A stretch of DNA of 64,000 nucleotides. Origin: JAJYRX01 sp041655275. GTDB taxonomy: Bacteria > Pseudomonadota > Gammaproteobacteria > Burkholderiales > Burkholderiaceae_B. A program made the translations under genes and the position numbers. Every line of letters starts with the position of its first letter. Within the stretch, counting starts at the first letter, position 1. This document shows, piece after piece, positions 27,526-38,014 of this stretch. The notes under the pieces were generated by a model. The model saw only the letters and a program-made list of their open reading frames with translations. It had not been told where the DNA came from and did not search any database. The stretch is from NCBI GenBank assembly GCA_041655275.1, contig JBBAFU010000005.1:62001-126000 (forward strand), read 5' to 3'.

Positions 27526-28413
27526 TCATGCCAGGGCGTCCCGTAACGCCTCCAGAATACGGGCCAGAACCGGTGGTGGCACGTCGCTGCGGCCGGTTTT
27601 TTGTATCAGCCCGACATGGCGATAGATGTTATTGCGCGTGATGGAAACAATGGACAGAGAAGTGTCATTGGCCAGCGCGAAACCTTTCAGCAAGGGAATA
27701 ATCGCAACGCCCACGTTCTGGCGTACCAGCTCGACGATCGATGGTAACGAATTCAGCTCCAGCGTGTTGGGAGATCGGGATTCGAAGTTCTGGTAGATGC
27801 GCTGTATTCGCGAGCCTGTGTAGCTATTGCGGTCATAGCCGATGAAGCGATGATTGCGTATCAGCTCGGCAGGTGTCATATGAGCGTCGGCGTAACGTGC
27901 GCTGGCAATGAGTCGCAAGGGTTCGCGATACAGGGGCGTCCAGTTCAGGGCGGGATTTCGTTGCGTTTCCGGGGTGCCCACGACGACGCCCAAGGCGAAT
28001 CGTCCTTCGGTCACCCCTTGGGTAATGTCGTGGGTGCGCAGGCCATCAAGCCGGATTTGCAGGCGTGGATGCTCTGCTTCGAGCGAGAGCAGGGCATTCG
28101 AGGCGACAGGCAGGGCGGAGCTGACGACGCCCAAGCTCACCTGGCCCTGTAGCGGCAGGCCGTCGCCATCATATTTCAGCGCCTCATACTGGGCGATGAG
28201 CGTCTGGATGCGGGGTAGCAAGCGGTGCCCCTGACTGCTCAGACGCAGCTGGCGGCCCTCTCTTTCAAACAATGTGTGCCCGAGCTCCGTCTCAAGGCCG
28301 CGCATTTGCTGGCTTACGGCGGGCACAGTCAAGGCGACCAGGTCCGCAGCAGCGGTAAAGGAGCCAGTCTGCGCGACAGCGACAAAGGTCTTGAGAAAAC
28401 GAATAGTACTCAT
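27526..28413 (-). CDS. LysR-family transcriptional regulator
   Basis: 295 aa from ATG 28413 (MSTIRFLKTF); ATG 28422 would add MDE. The N-terminal winged helix-turn-helix shows AVAQTGSFTAAADLVALTVPAVSQQMRGLE, then the linker helix and an effector domain with LGVVSSALPVASNALLSLEAEHP. It is divergent from the TctC-M28-hydrolase operon across an A/T-rich gap, the usual place for a LysR operator, so it probably regulates that operon. Confidence 0.92.
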   Translation of the reverse strand: MSTIRFLKTFVAVAQTGSFTAAADLVALTVPAVSQQMRGLETELGHTLFEREGRQLRLSSQGHRLLPRIQTLIAQYEALKYDGDGLPLQGQVSLGVVSSALPVASNALLSLEAEHPRLQIRLDGLRTHDITQGVTEGRFALGVVVGTPETQRNPALNWTPLYREPLRLIASARYADAHMTPAELIRNHRFIGYDRNSYTGSRIQRIYQNFESRSPNTLELNSLPSIVELVRQNVGVAIIPLLKGFALANDTSLSIVSITRNNIYRHVGLIQKTGRSDVPPPVLARILEALRDALA

Positions 28414-28571
28414 CTCATCCATTCTAAACATTTTCTTTATTATTGGTGAATTAAAATTAAATAGTTTTTTTGTGACCATCATGACACACTGTTTTCTGAC
28501 AATTGTGTCCTGGGCTTGCCGAGAGGCTTGGCCAGACAGGACTTCCAGTGCTCTCTGATAAGAGGTTAGTC
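28414..28571. promoter_or_regulatory. A/T-rich divergent control region between LysR and TctC genes
   Basis: 158 bp, markedly richer in A and T than the flanks (for example 28433-28475). It contains an interrupted TTTA...TAAA dyad around 28438-28460 that could be a LysR T-N11-A box. I cannot fix the -35/-10 elements with confidence. Confidence 0.4.
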
Positions 28572-29561
28572 ATGAATATGAAACAATCCGTGCGCATGAG
28601 GCGCAGGCAACTGCTCAAGTTGATGGCGGCTACCGGCTTGAGCTATGGCGGTCATGCGTGGGCCAGTGCGTTGTCCGACAGGCCCATCGTTCTTATTTGC
28701 CCATTTGCCGCAGGCGGCACTGTCGATCAGTATTTGCGTGTGATTGGCAAGGTGGCCGAAGGTATATTGGGAAGAACCATCGTTGTTGAGAACAAGCCGG
28801 GCGCGGGCGGCGCCCTTGCCACCGACCACATTACACGTATGAAACCGGACGGACACACCTTGCTTTTCATGCCGGGTGGGGCTTTTCGCGCACCTTGGCT
28901 GCAAGACAGCGTGCGTTTTGATCCGACTCGGGATTTCACCTACATCATCGGCCTGACCAATCTCGCATTCTGCCTGTGCGTGCGCGATGATTCGCCACTC
29001 GTCGACTTCGAAGCGTTTATCCGCGCAGGAAGAGAGAAGCCGGGCAGCATACAGTACGCTGCTGGTTCGCCCGTGACCTTGGCCCCCATCACCATGGCCA
29101 GCTTTCAGCGCAAGTATGGCGTGGAGTATCAGCATATTCCGTACAACAGCGGGGTCGAAATCACATCGGCCCTCTTGGGCGGCCATGTCGATGCCTTGAT
29201 GGATTCGGTGGGCGCCAATGTGCCCCATATCAACAGCGGGCGCCTGCGATTACTGGCATCCCTGGGTACGGAGCGTCTCAAGCCCTGGCCGAATGTACCC
29301 ACTGCCCTGGAGCAGGGCTATTCCCTGGTGCTGGAGGGACCTATGGGCCTGGTGGGTCCCAAGGGCATGGATGATGCGTTGGTCGGGGAATTGCATGATG
29401 TATTTCATCAGGCAATGCAAGACCCCGAAGTGGGCAAGATACTGGATGCCATTGTGCAACCCGCCTGGTATCGCGATCCGAAAGCCTATGCCGAGTATGC
29501 CGCTGAGGCTTATGTTGAAGCCGGGCGCATGGTCAGTGCCGCCGGCTTGTCGGTGAAGTGA
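28572..29561 (+). CDS. TctC/Bug-family periplasmic binding protein 1, with Tat-like signal
   Basis: 329 aa from ATG 28572. The N-terminus has a twin-arginine-like signal (MRRRQLLKLMAATGLS), unlike the Sec signals of the other two TctC proteins here. Bug landmarks are RPIVLICPFAAGGTVDQYLR, VVENKPGAGGALATDHI, MKPDGHTLLF and a C-terminal amphipathic region. Such proteins bind carboxylates and partner with TctA/TctB membrane subunits, which are not encoded here. It is the first gene of an operon with the M28-like and hydrolase genes. Confidence 0.88.
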   Translation: MNMKQSVRMRRRQLLKLMAATGLSYGGHAWASALSDRPIVLICPFAAGGTVDQYLRVIGKVAEGILGRTIVVENKPGAGGALATDHITRMKPDGHTLLFMPGGAFRAPWLQDSVRFDPTRDFTYIIGLTNLAFCLCVRDDSPLVDFEAFIRAGREKPGSIQYAAGSPVTLAPITMASFQRKYGVEYQHIPYNSGVEITSALLGGHVDALMDSVGANVPHINSGRLRLLASLGTERLKPWPNVPTALEQGYSLVLEGPMGLVGPKGMDDALVGELHDVFHQAMQDPEVGKILDAIVQPAWYRDPKAYAEYAAEAYVEAGRMVSAAGLSVK

Positions 29562-29570
29562 GGGGAAGGC

Positions 29571-31343
29571 ATGGAGTCGCTCATTTCGCGTGACGAATTG
29601 ATGCAGTCTGTTCAACGCTTGTCTGATTTGGGCCAGAAGTTGTCCGGCAGCCCACAGGAAGCGCTGGCCTGCGATTACATCACGGACAAACTGTCGCGTT
29701 ACGGCCTGGATTTCGAAGTTCAGACATATGAAGGCTATATCAGCCACGGTTTGCGCGGTCGTGTTGACACCATGCTCGCGGGTGAGACGCTGTCTCTGCC
29801 GGCTGAACCGGCAGGGTTTTCTGCCGGCACTCCGGACGCGGGTGTCTGCGGACGTCTCGTCAGCTTGAGCGATGCTCAAAAATCAGATCTGGCCGCGCAG
29901 GATCTGGACGGTGCGATTGTGCTCGTCGACGGTACTCCCAATTATGACTTGGGCATGCAGATGGCGGCCGCAGGCGCGTTGGCGGGGTTATTCGTCTCCT
30001 GCGGCAAGCAAAGGCACAAGACGCAGGCCACGGCGTTATGGGGGTCGCCGGCCATCCCGGAGGATTTGAACCGCCTCTTGCCCATCCCCTTGTTGTCTAT
30101 TAATCAGGCCGATGGTCGGCAGCTTGCCGCATTGGGTGATGGCAGCCGTGTCACTGTGCTTTCCCAGGTCGAGACTGCCTGGCGCAGCATGCGCTTGCCG
30201 GTGGCCCGCATTGGCGGCAGACGGCCGGGATTTCTGTTGGCGGGCGCGCATTATTGCACTTGGGACAAGGGGTCAACTGATAATGTCGCCGGCGCTGCCC
30301 TTTTGCTGGAGATGGCGCGCCTTTTTCACGCGCGTCGCGATCAGCTGTGTTACGGCCTTCAACTGGCCTGGTGGCCCGGCCATGAGCAGGGCGCCTATGC
30401 GGGGTCGTCCGCCTACGCGGACCGCCATTGGCTGGAATTGCATCGGCATGCTATCGCTTATTTGAACGTCGATATTGTCGGCACGCGGGGTGCAAGTCTC
30501 AAGGTCATGCGCAATCATACGGGTGAACTGGCGCAGTTCAGCCATGCCGTGCTGGATCGTCTGGTACCGCAGAAAAGCGAGGAAGACGCGGCTTTCGCCG
30601 CCCGCGCACTACGTCGTGAAGACAAATACCTGCCCGCTGACCGGCTGGCCCGTAATTCGGATCAAAGCTTTGCCGGTATTGGCCTGAGCGCTCTGCAAGT
30701 CAGCAGTTTTCTGCCCAGGGACAACCCCGATCATTTGCCCAACCATGGCCTCGCCTGGTGGTGGCAATCAGCGTATGACGACGTTGATTGCGTCGGCCCG
30801 GACGAATTGCTGCAGGATGCGCGCATACACGAAGCCTTGATAGAAGGCCTCATCACGCGTCCGGTTCTGCCCTGGCGCTTGCAGGCGGTTGCCGACGATT
30901 TTGCGGCAAGCCTGCGAGAATATCGCGAAGCCTGGCCTGAAAATGAAGACTTGGCCCGGCTTGGCCGGGCGATCGAGGATTTCGATACATTGGCAAGCCA
31001 ATGGGATGCGGTCGTGCATGCGCCTGGCTTTCAGGGCAATGACGGAATAGCTGATAGTGTTGCGCTGTTGGTCACGCGTCGCCTCAATCCGGTGCTGTAT
31101 CACCGGGACAGCGCCTATGATTTTGATCGTACGCGGCGTAATCGCAGCCTCCCTGGTCTGGCGGGTGCACTGACCGTGGCCACGCTGGGACCCGATGCCC
31201 GGCGAATGTTGGCGATATCGCTGCGCCGCGCCTGTAACCGTGTGGCGCATGCTTTGAACGATGCTCAGGAGGCCTTGATCACCGGTCTGGCACGATTGCG
31301 CATGGATGAAAACGAGGCTGATGCACGGGGAGGATCGGTGTGA
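29571..31343 (+). CDS. M28-like peptidase with PA domain and altered active site
   Basis: 590 aa, no signal peptide. A protease-associated insert lies at res ~95-200 (DGAIVLVDG). An M28 Zn-peptidase core follows: H227 in GAHYCTWDKGSTDN, D237, the GHEQGAYAGS segment (H271-E272-Q273) and D301 in LNVDIVG. In active M28 enzymes the third element is a Glu-Glu pair (general base plus Zn ligand); here the first is His, so peptidase activity is uncertain. The C-terminal ~200 residues are helical. It is translationally coupled to the downstream hydrolase (GTGA overlap). Confidence 0.78.
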   Translation: MESLISRDELMQSVQRLSDLGQKLSGSPQEALACDYITDKLSRYGLDFEVQTYEGYISHGLRGRVDTMLAGETLSLPAEPAGFSAGTPDAGVCGRLVSLSDAQKSDLAAQDLDGAIVLVDGTPNYDLGMQMAAAGALAGLFVSCGKQRHKTQATALWGSPAIPEDLNRLLPIPLLSINQADGRQLAALGDGSRVTVLSQVETAWRSMRLPVARIGGRRPGFLLAGAHYCTWDKGSTDNVAGAALLLEMARLFHARRDQLCYGLQLAWWPGHEQGAYAGSSAYADRHWLELHRHAIAYLNVDIVGTRGASLKVMRNHTGELAQFSHAVLDRLVPQKSEEDAAFAARALRREDKYLPADRLARNSDQSFAGIGLSALQVSSFLPRDNPDHLPNHGLAWWWQSAYDDVDCVGPDELLQDARIHEALIEGLITRPVLPWRLQAVADDFAASLREYREAWPENEDLARLGRAIEDFDTLASQWDAVVHAPGFQGNDGIADSVALLVTRRLNPVLYHRDSAYDFDRTRRNRSLPGLAGALTVATLGPDARRMLAISLRRACNRVAHALNDAQEALITGLARLRMDENEADARGGSV

Positions 31344-32164
31344 GTCTGTCCCGCTATGAACTGGGCCAGAGCGGTGTCATCGCCTGCGGGCGGGATCAGC
31401 GCTTTGGTTATGCCTTGTACGTCCCGAGCCGTTATGAGTCCGGCGCTAGTGCTGTGTACCACACAGATTTGATCATTTCCATGCACGGCTCTGCGCGTCA
31501 GGTGGAAAGCTATCGGAATCTGTTTGTCGATCTCGCGGAAGAGCGGGGCTGTTTTGTGCTGGCTCCCCTGTTTCCCATTGGTATTCCAGAGGCGGGCAAT
31601 ATCGACAGTTTCAAGACGATTGCTTATGGTGATATCCGCTTCGATCAAATCCTGATTGCCATGGTCGGCGAAGTGAGCCAACGTTATCGGGTGCGATTCG
31701 CCCGCAAGCTGCTATACGGTTTTTCAGGTGGCGGGCAGTTTGCGCATCGTTTTGCATTCCTGCATCCTGAATTCCTGTCTGCCGTTGCCGTGGGTGCGCC
31801 CGGCAAGATCACGCTGATCAGCGACGATTATCCCTGGTGGCGAGGTACTGCAGATGTGCGCCAGCGCTTCGGCCGTGGGATTGATCTTGCTGCCTTGCGC
31901 CGGTTGCGCTTTTTGTTGCTCGTGGGTGCGCAGGATACGGATACCACCGAAATTCATGTGGATCCGGATAGTTCGCTGTGGATGCCGGGGGCGAACGATG
32001 CCGGTGCCACACGCATAGAGCGTCTGGCCAGTCTGGAGCGCAATTTGCGTGGCCACGGCATTCCGGTCCGCATGAGTCGGGTTCCCGGCGTAGCCCACAT
32101 CGGCGCGCACGGCCCGTTGCCCGCGTTGGTCAACTCCTTTTTTCGAGAGGTTCTGGAGTCCTGA
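31340..32164 (+). CDS. Alpha/beta hydrolase (esterase-like)
   Basis: 274 aa. It starts at GTG 31340, which overlaps the upstream stop (GTGA) and has GGAGGAT in front. The catalytic elements are S129 in GFSGGG, an acid at D199 or D201 (LLLVGAQDTD), and H253 in GVAHIG. The N-terminal SMHGSARQ holds the oxyanion loop. No signal peptide is seen. With the TctC and M28-like genes it forms a cassette that probably imports and cleaves an ester or amide; the substrate is unknown. Confidence 0.82.
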   Translation: MSLSRYELGQSGVIACGRDQRFGYALYVPSRYESGASAVYHTDLIISMHGSARQVESYRNLFVDLAEERGCFVLAPLFPIGIPEAGNIDSFKTIAYGDIRFDQILIAMVGEVSQRYRVRFARKLLYGFSGGGQFAHRFAFLHPEFLSAVAVGAPGKITLISDDYPWWRGTADVRQRFGRGIDLAALRRLRFLLLVGAQDTDTTEIHVDPDSSLWMPGANDAGATRIERLASLERNLRGHGIPVRMSRVPGVAHIGAHGPLPALVNSFFREVLES

Positions 32165-32167
32165 TCC

Positions 32168-32184
32168 CGGGGGCTCAGCCCCCG
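32168..32184. terminator. Possible hairpin between convergent hydrolase and HMA genes
   Basis: CGGGGGC-TCA-GCCCCCG forms a perfect 7-bp GC stem with a 3-base loop directly after the hydrolase stop. It overlaps the last codons of the convergent HMA-like gene. No T-tract follows on either strand, so termination is only suggested by the position. Confidence 0.35.
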
Positions 32185-32459
32185 CAACCGCCGCAGCAGT
32201 TGCCATCTTCACCATGGGTGGGGTGCATGGCTTCGTAGCCGGCACCAAAAACGGCATCTTCCAGATTTGAAAACGAGGCGTGCGCCGTATCGTAGGTGAC
32301 GGTTGCTTTTTCATCCGACAGCGATACCGAAACCTGGGCCACGCCGGGAACGGATGCCAGCGCCTTGTTCAGGGCCTCGACACAATCCTGGCCGCGCAGG
32401 CCGACAAGGCGGAAGGTTTCGGTTTTCGCGACTGAGCGCTTCATGGTTTCAGCTTGCAT
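32175..32459 (-). CDS. Heavy-metal-associated (HMA)-like protein with Cys-rich tail
   Basis: 94 aa from ATG 32459; ATG 32444 would give 89 aa. A ferredoxin-like beta-alpha-beta fold is suggested by FRLVGLRGQDCVEALNKALASVPGVAQVSVSLSDEKATVTYD, the HMA pattern. The metal loop has only one Cys (C26) because the first Cys of CxxC is Gly. Three cysteines are instead clustered at the C-terminus (C88, C89, C92 in NCCGGCGG). It could be a copper or other soft-metal chaperone with a relocated site. It stands alone between two operons. Confidence 0.72.
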   Translation of the reverse strand: MQAETMKRSVAKTETFRLVGLRGQDCVEALNKALASVPGVAQVSVSLSDEKATVTYDTAHASFSNLEDAVFGAGYEAMHPTHGEDGNCCGGCGG

Positions 32460-32681
32460 GGTGTCCTCGTCAACAGATAAGGGCCCGGGTCGGGCGGAGT
32501 GATTGATGCCGGGGTGATTGATGTATATGACAGGCATCTTCAGTGCGGCGCAGTATAGCAACGCATTCCGGCGTCCGGCACAGAGACCACAAAGCGTGTG
32601 GCGTAATTTCGGCCGGGGTTTGCTGGTATCCTATCGGGATCAAATGTATTGCCCATAGACCTCGTTACCAGGAGAATCCTC

Positions 32682-35489
<2,808 letters not shown>

Positions 35490-35495
35490 GGTGGA

Positions 35496-36659
35496 ATGAA
35501 TCAGGAATCCACGCTGCAGGGCGTTCGCGTCATCGAGATCTGCAACGTCGCAGCAGGCCCGTTCTGCGGCCTGCTGCTGGCGGATATGGGCGCAGATGTC
35601 GTCAAGGTGGAGCAGCCCGGCACGGGCGATACCCTGCGCAGCTGGTCGCCCATTACCGATGGCTATAGTGAAAACTTCGCCTCGCTGAACCGCAACAAGC
35701 GCTCTGTCACCCTGAACCTGAAAGACGCCGCTGACCGCCGGCGGGCGATCGCACTGGTCTCCCGGGCCGATGTCCTCATCGAGAACAATCGCCCCGGCGT
35801 CATGGACCGCCTGGGCCTGGGCTATGCCGCCATGCAGGCGCTGAATCCGCGGCTGGTGTATTGCTCCATATCGGCCTATGGCCAAAGCGGGCCCCGCAGC
35901 CAGGAAGGCGGGTTCGATCTGACGCTTCAGGCCATGAGCGGCCTGATGAGCGTGACGGGCGAGACCGGGGGTGCGCCCGTCAAATGCGGTGTGCCCGTGT
36001 GTGATTTCACGGCCGGGCTGTACGCGGCATTTGCCGTGACCTCGGCCTTGCGCGCAGCCGAGTCCACTGGCAAGGGCACGCATGTCGACGTCTCCATGCT
36101 GGGCGCCACCCTGGGGATTGCCGCCTTGCAGACATCGCAGTATTTTGGAACCGGCGTCGATCCGGTGAAGCTGGGCTCGGCCCATCCGCGCAATGCACCC
36201 TACCAGGTGTTTCGCTGCAGGGACGGTTACTTTGGCATGGCGGCCGGCAACAATTCTCTGTGGCAATCGGTATGCAAGGTGATCGGCCATGAAGCGCTGG
36301 TCGAAGACCCCCGCTTCCTCAATACAACCGATCGCGCCGAGAATCAGGACGCGCTGCGCGAGATTCTGGAAGCGGTCTTCGTGGAAGACGATGCCGGCGA
36401 GTGGCTGGCACGTTTTCGCGCAGCCGGCGTGCCCTGCGCCCCCATCAACAATTATTCGGACGTGCTGGCCGACCCTCAGGTCGCGCATATGGAATGGGTG
36501 CAGGATCTCGCGCTTCCCAACGGTTCGCATACCCGCACTTTCGTCTCGCCAATACGTTTTGATGACCGTACAGCCGGCGTCATGCGCCGCCCGCCCGCAC
36601 TCGGCGAGCATAACAAAGAGGTGTTCGATGAACTCCTGAGCGCAGGCGTGACGGAGTAG
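35496..36659 (+). CDS. CaiB/BaiF family III CoA-transferase
   Basis: 387 aa. Family III landmarks are visible: N-terminal VRVIEICNVAAGPFCGLLLADMGADVVKVE, LNRNKRSVTLNLK, and the catalytic Asp in GGFD141LTLQAMSGLMSVTG. It transfers CoA between carboxylates through an aspartyl-CoA intermediate. GGGTGG precedes ATG 35496, six bases after acnA. The enoyl-CoA hydratase homologue and the thiol dioxygenase follow in tight succession, which points to a CoA-dependent catabolic route. Confidence 0.92.
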   Translation: MNQESTLQGVRVIEICNVAAGPFCGLLLADMGADVVKVEQPGTGDTLRSWSPITDGYSENFASLNRNKRSVTLNLKDAADRRRAIALVSRADVLIENNRPGVMDRLGLGYAAMQALNPRLVYCSISAYGQSGPRSQEGGFDLTLQAMSGLMSVTGETGGAPVKCGVPVCDFTAGLYAAFAVTSALRAAESTGKGTHVDVSMLGATLGIAALQTSQYFGTGVDPVKLGSAHPRNAPYQVFRCRDGYFGMAAGNNSLWQSVCKVIGHEALVEDPRFLNTTDRAENQDALREILEAVFVEDDAGEWLARFRAAGVPCAPINNYSDVLADPQVAHMEWVQDLALPNGSHTRTFVSPIRFDDRTAGVMRRPPALGEHNKEVFDELLSAGVTE

Positions 36660-36662
36660 GCA

Positions 36663-37400
36663 ATGTCCGGAGCACTCATCATCGAGCGTGGGGAGCGCTG
36701 CTGGACGTTCACGCTGAACCGGCCGGAAAAGCGCAATGCGCTGTCATCAGCGCTGATAGAGGACCTGATAAGCGCAGTGGATGATGCCCATGCGCAGCAA
36801 ATTCCCTTGCTGGTCTTTCAGGGAGCAGGCAAGAACTTCAGCGCCGGTTTCGACTTCACGGCGTATGAATCCGCAAGTGAGGGCGATCTGCTGTTGCGCC
36901 TGGTGCGCATCGAAACCCTGCTGCAAAGTATTGCCACTTCGCCCAGTCTCACGCTTGCCTTCGCCCATGGCCGAAACTTCGGCGCCGGTGTGGATTTGTT
37001 CGCGGCGTGCAAGCTGCGTTACTGCACTCTGGACAGCAGTTTTCGCATGCCCGGGCTGAAGTTCGGCCTGGTGCTGGGAACGGGGCGGTTTCGGCGCCTG
37101 GTTGGCGAGGCGGCGGCATTGTCCATCCTTGGCAGCGCAAGAACGTTTGATGCGCAGGAAGCCGTGGACATCGGTTTTGTGCAATCTGCGGCACCGCAGG
37201 CACAATGGCCCGGGCTGTTGCGCAAGGCCGTTGACAGTGCAGGCCTGCTGTGCCCGCAGACACGCGCGAGTCTGTACCGTGTCCTGGACGGCGATGATGC
37301 GGACAGGGATATGGCCGCGCTGGTGAAATCCGCCGCGCGTCCGGGGCTGAAGGCACGCATCAGGCGATACCTGGAAACGCCGGCGCCTGCCGCGAAATGA
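36663..37400 (+). CDS. Enoyl-CoA hydratase/isomerase-family protein with altered active site
   Basis: 245 aa crotonase-fold protein. The first oxyanion strand GKNFSAGFDFTAY is intact. At the two positions that carry catalytic Glu in hydratases it has D111 (FGAGVD) and G131 (FRMPGLKFGL). It therefore probably does not do classical hydration; isomerase, hydrolase or decarboxylase chemistry of the superfamily is possible. It begins 3 bp after the CoA-transferase stop and ends just before the dioxygenase. Confidence 0.85.
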   Translation: MSGALIIERGERCWTFTLNRPEKRNALSSALIEDLISAVDDAHAQQIPLLVFQGAGKNFSAGFDFTAYESASEGDLLLRLVRIETLLQSIATSPSLTLAFAHGRNFGAGVDLFAACKLRYCTLDSSFRMPGLKFGLVLGTGRFRRLVGEAAALSILGSARTFDAQEAVDIGFVQSAAPQAQWPGLLRKAVDSAGLLCPQTRASLYRVLDGDDADRDMAALVKSAARPGLKARIRRYLETPAPAAK

Positions 37401-37423
37401 CACGGATCACAGGGGAGGTATCG

Positions 37424-38014
37424 ATGCCCAACGCAAAACCCAACGCAAAACTCCTGCACGCTGTTGCAGCCCTGAGCCGCCTGGTCGAACGCCGGGATCT
37501 GGACGAAAGCGGCATTCTGGAAGAGGCCCGGCAATGCATTGCCGATCTGGTGGCCAACGATGATTGGCTGTCGGCCGAGTTCAGCCGTCCGCATCCCCAA
37601 TACTATCGTCAGTACCTGTTGTACGGCGATCCCCGCGACCGGTTTTCCCTGGTGAGTTTTGTATGGGGTCCCGGGCAGGAAACGCCGGTGCACGACCATA
37701 CCGTGTGGGGGGTCATCGGCATGTTGCGCGGGGCTGAGGTCGAGCAACCCTACCGGCTTGTCGACGGCAGGCTCGAGAAGGCCGGTGAGGCGCAGACATT
37801 GAAGCCCGGCCAGGTGGCCTGCGTATCGCCGCGTATTGGCGATATCCACCGGGTCAGCAATGCCTACGATGACCAGGTCTCCATCAGCATCCACCTGTAT
37901 GGTGGCAACATCGGTCGTATCAGCCGCAGTGTGTTTGATCTCGAAACCACGGAGCGCAAACAATTCGTATCCGGCTATTCCAACGACATGGTGCCCAATC
38001 TATGGGCCCCCTGA
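37424..38014 (+). CDS. Thiol dioxygenase (cysteine / 3-mercaptopropionate dioxygenase family)
   Basis: 196 aa from ATG 37424, chosen because GGGGAGG lies 5 bp upstream; ATG 37397 overlaps the previous stop and is weaker. Cupin iron ligands are H90 and H92 (VHDHTVWG) and H142 (GDIHRV). The Ser-His-Tyr triad S155-H157-Y159 and R168 are present. The VHDHTVWGVIGMLRGAE block is typical of bacterial 3-mercaptopropionate-type enzymes, which oxidise a thiol to a sulfinate with O2. Which substrate applies depends on the residue in YYRQYLLY (61-67), which I cannot settle. It overlaps the convergent M20 gene by 40 bp. Confidence 0.88.
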   Translation: MPNAKPNAKLLHAVAALSRLVERRDLDESGILEEARQCIADLVANDDWLSAEFSRPHPQYYRQYLLYGDPRDRFSLVSFVWGPGQETPVHDHTVWGVIGMLRGAEVEQPYRLVDGRLEKAGEAQTLKPGQVACVSPRIGDIHRVSNAYDDQVSISIHLYGGNIGRISRSVFDLETTERKQFVSGYSNDMVPNLWAP

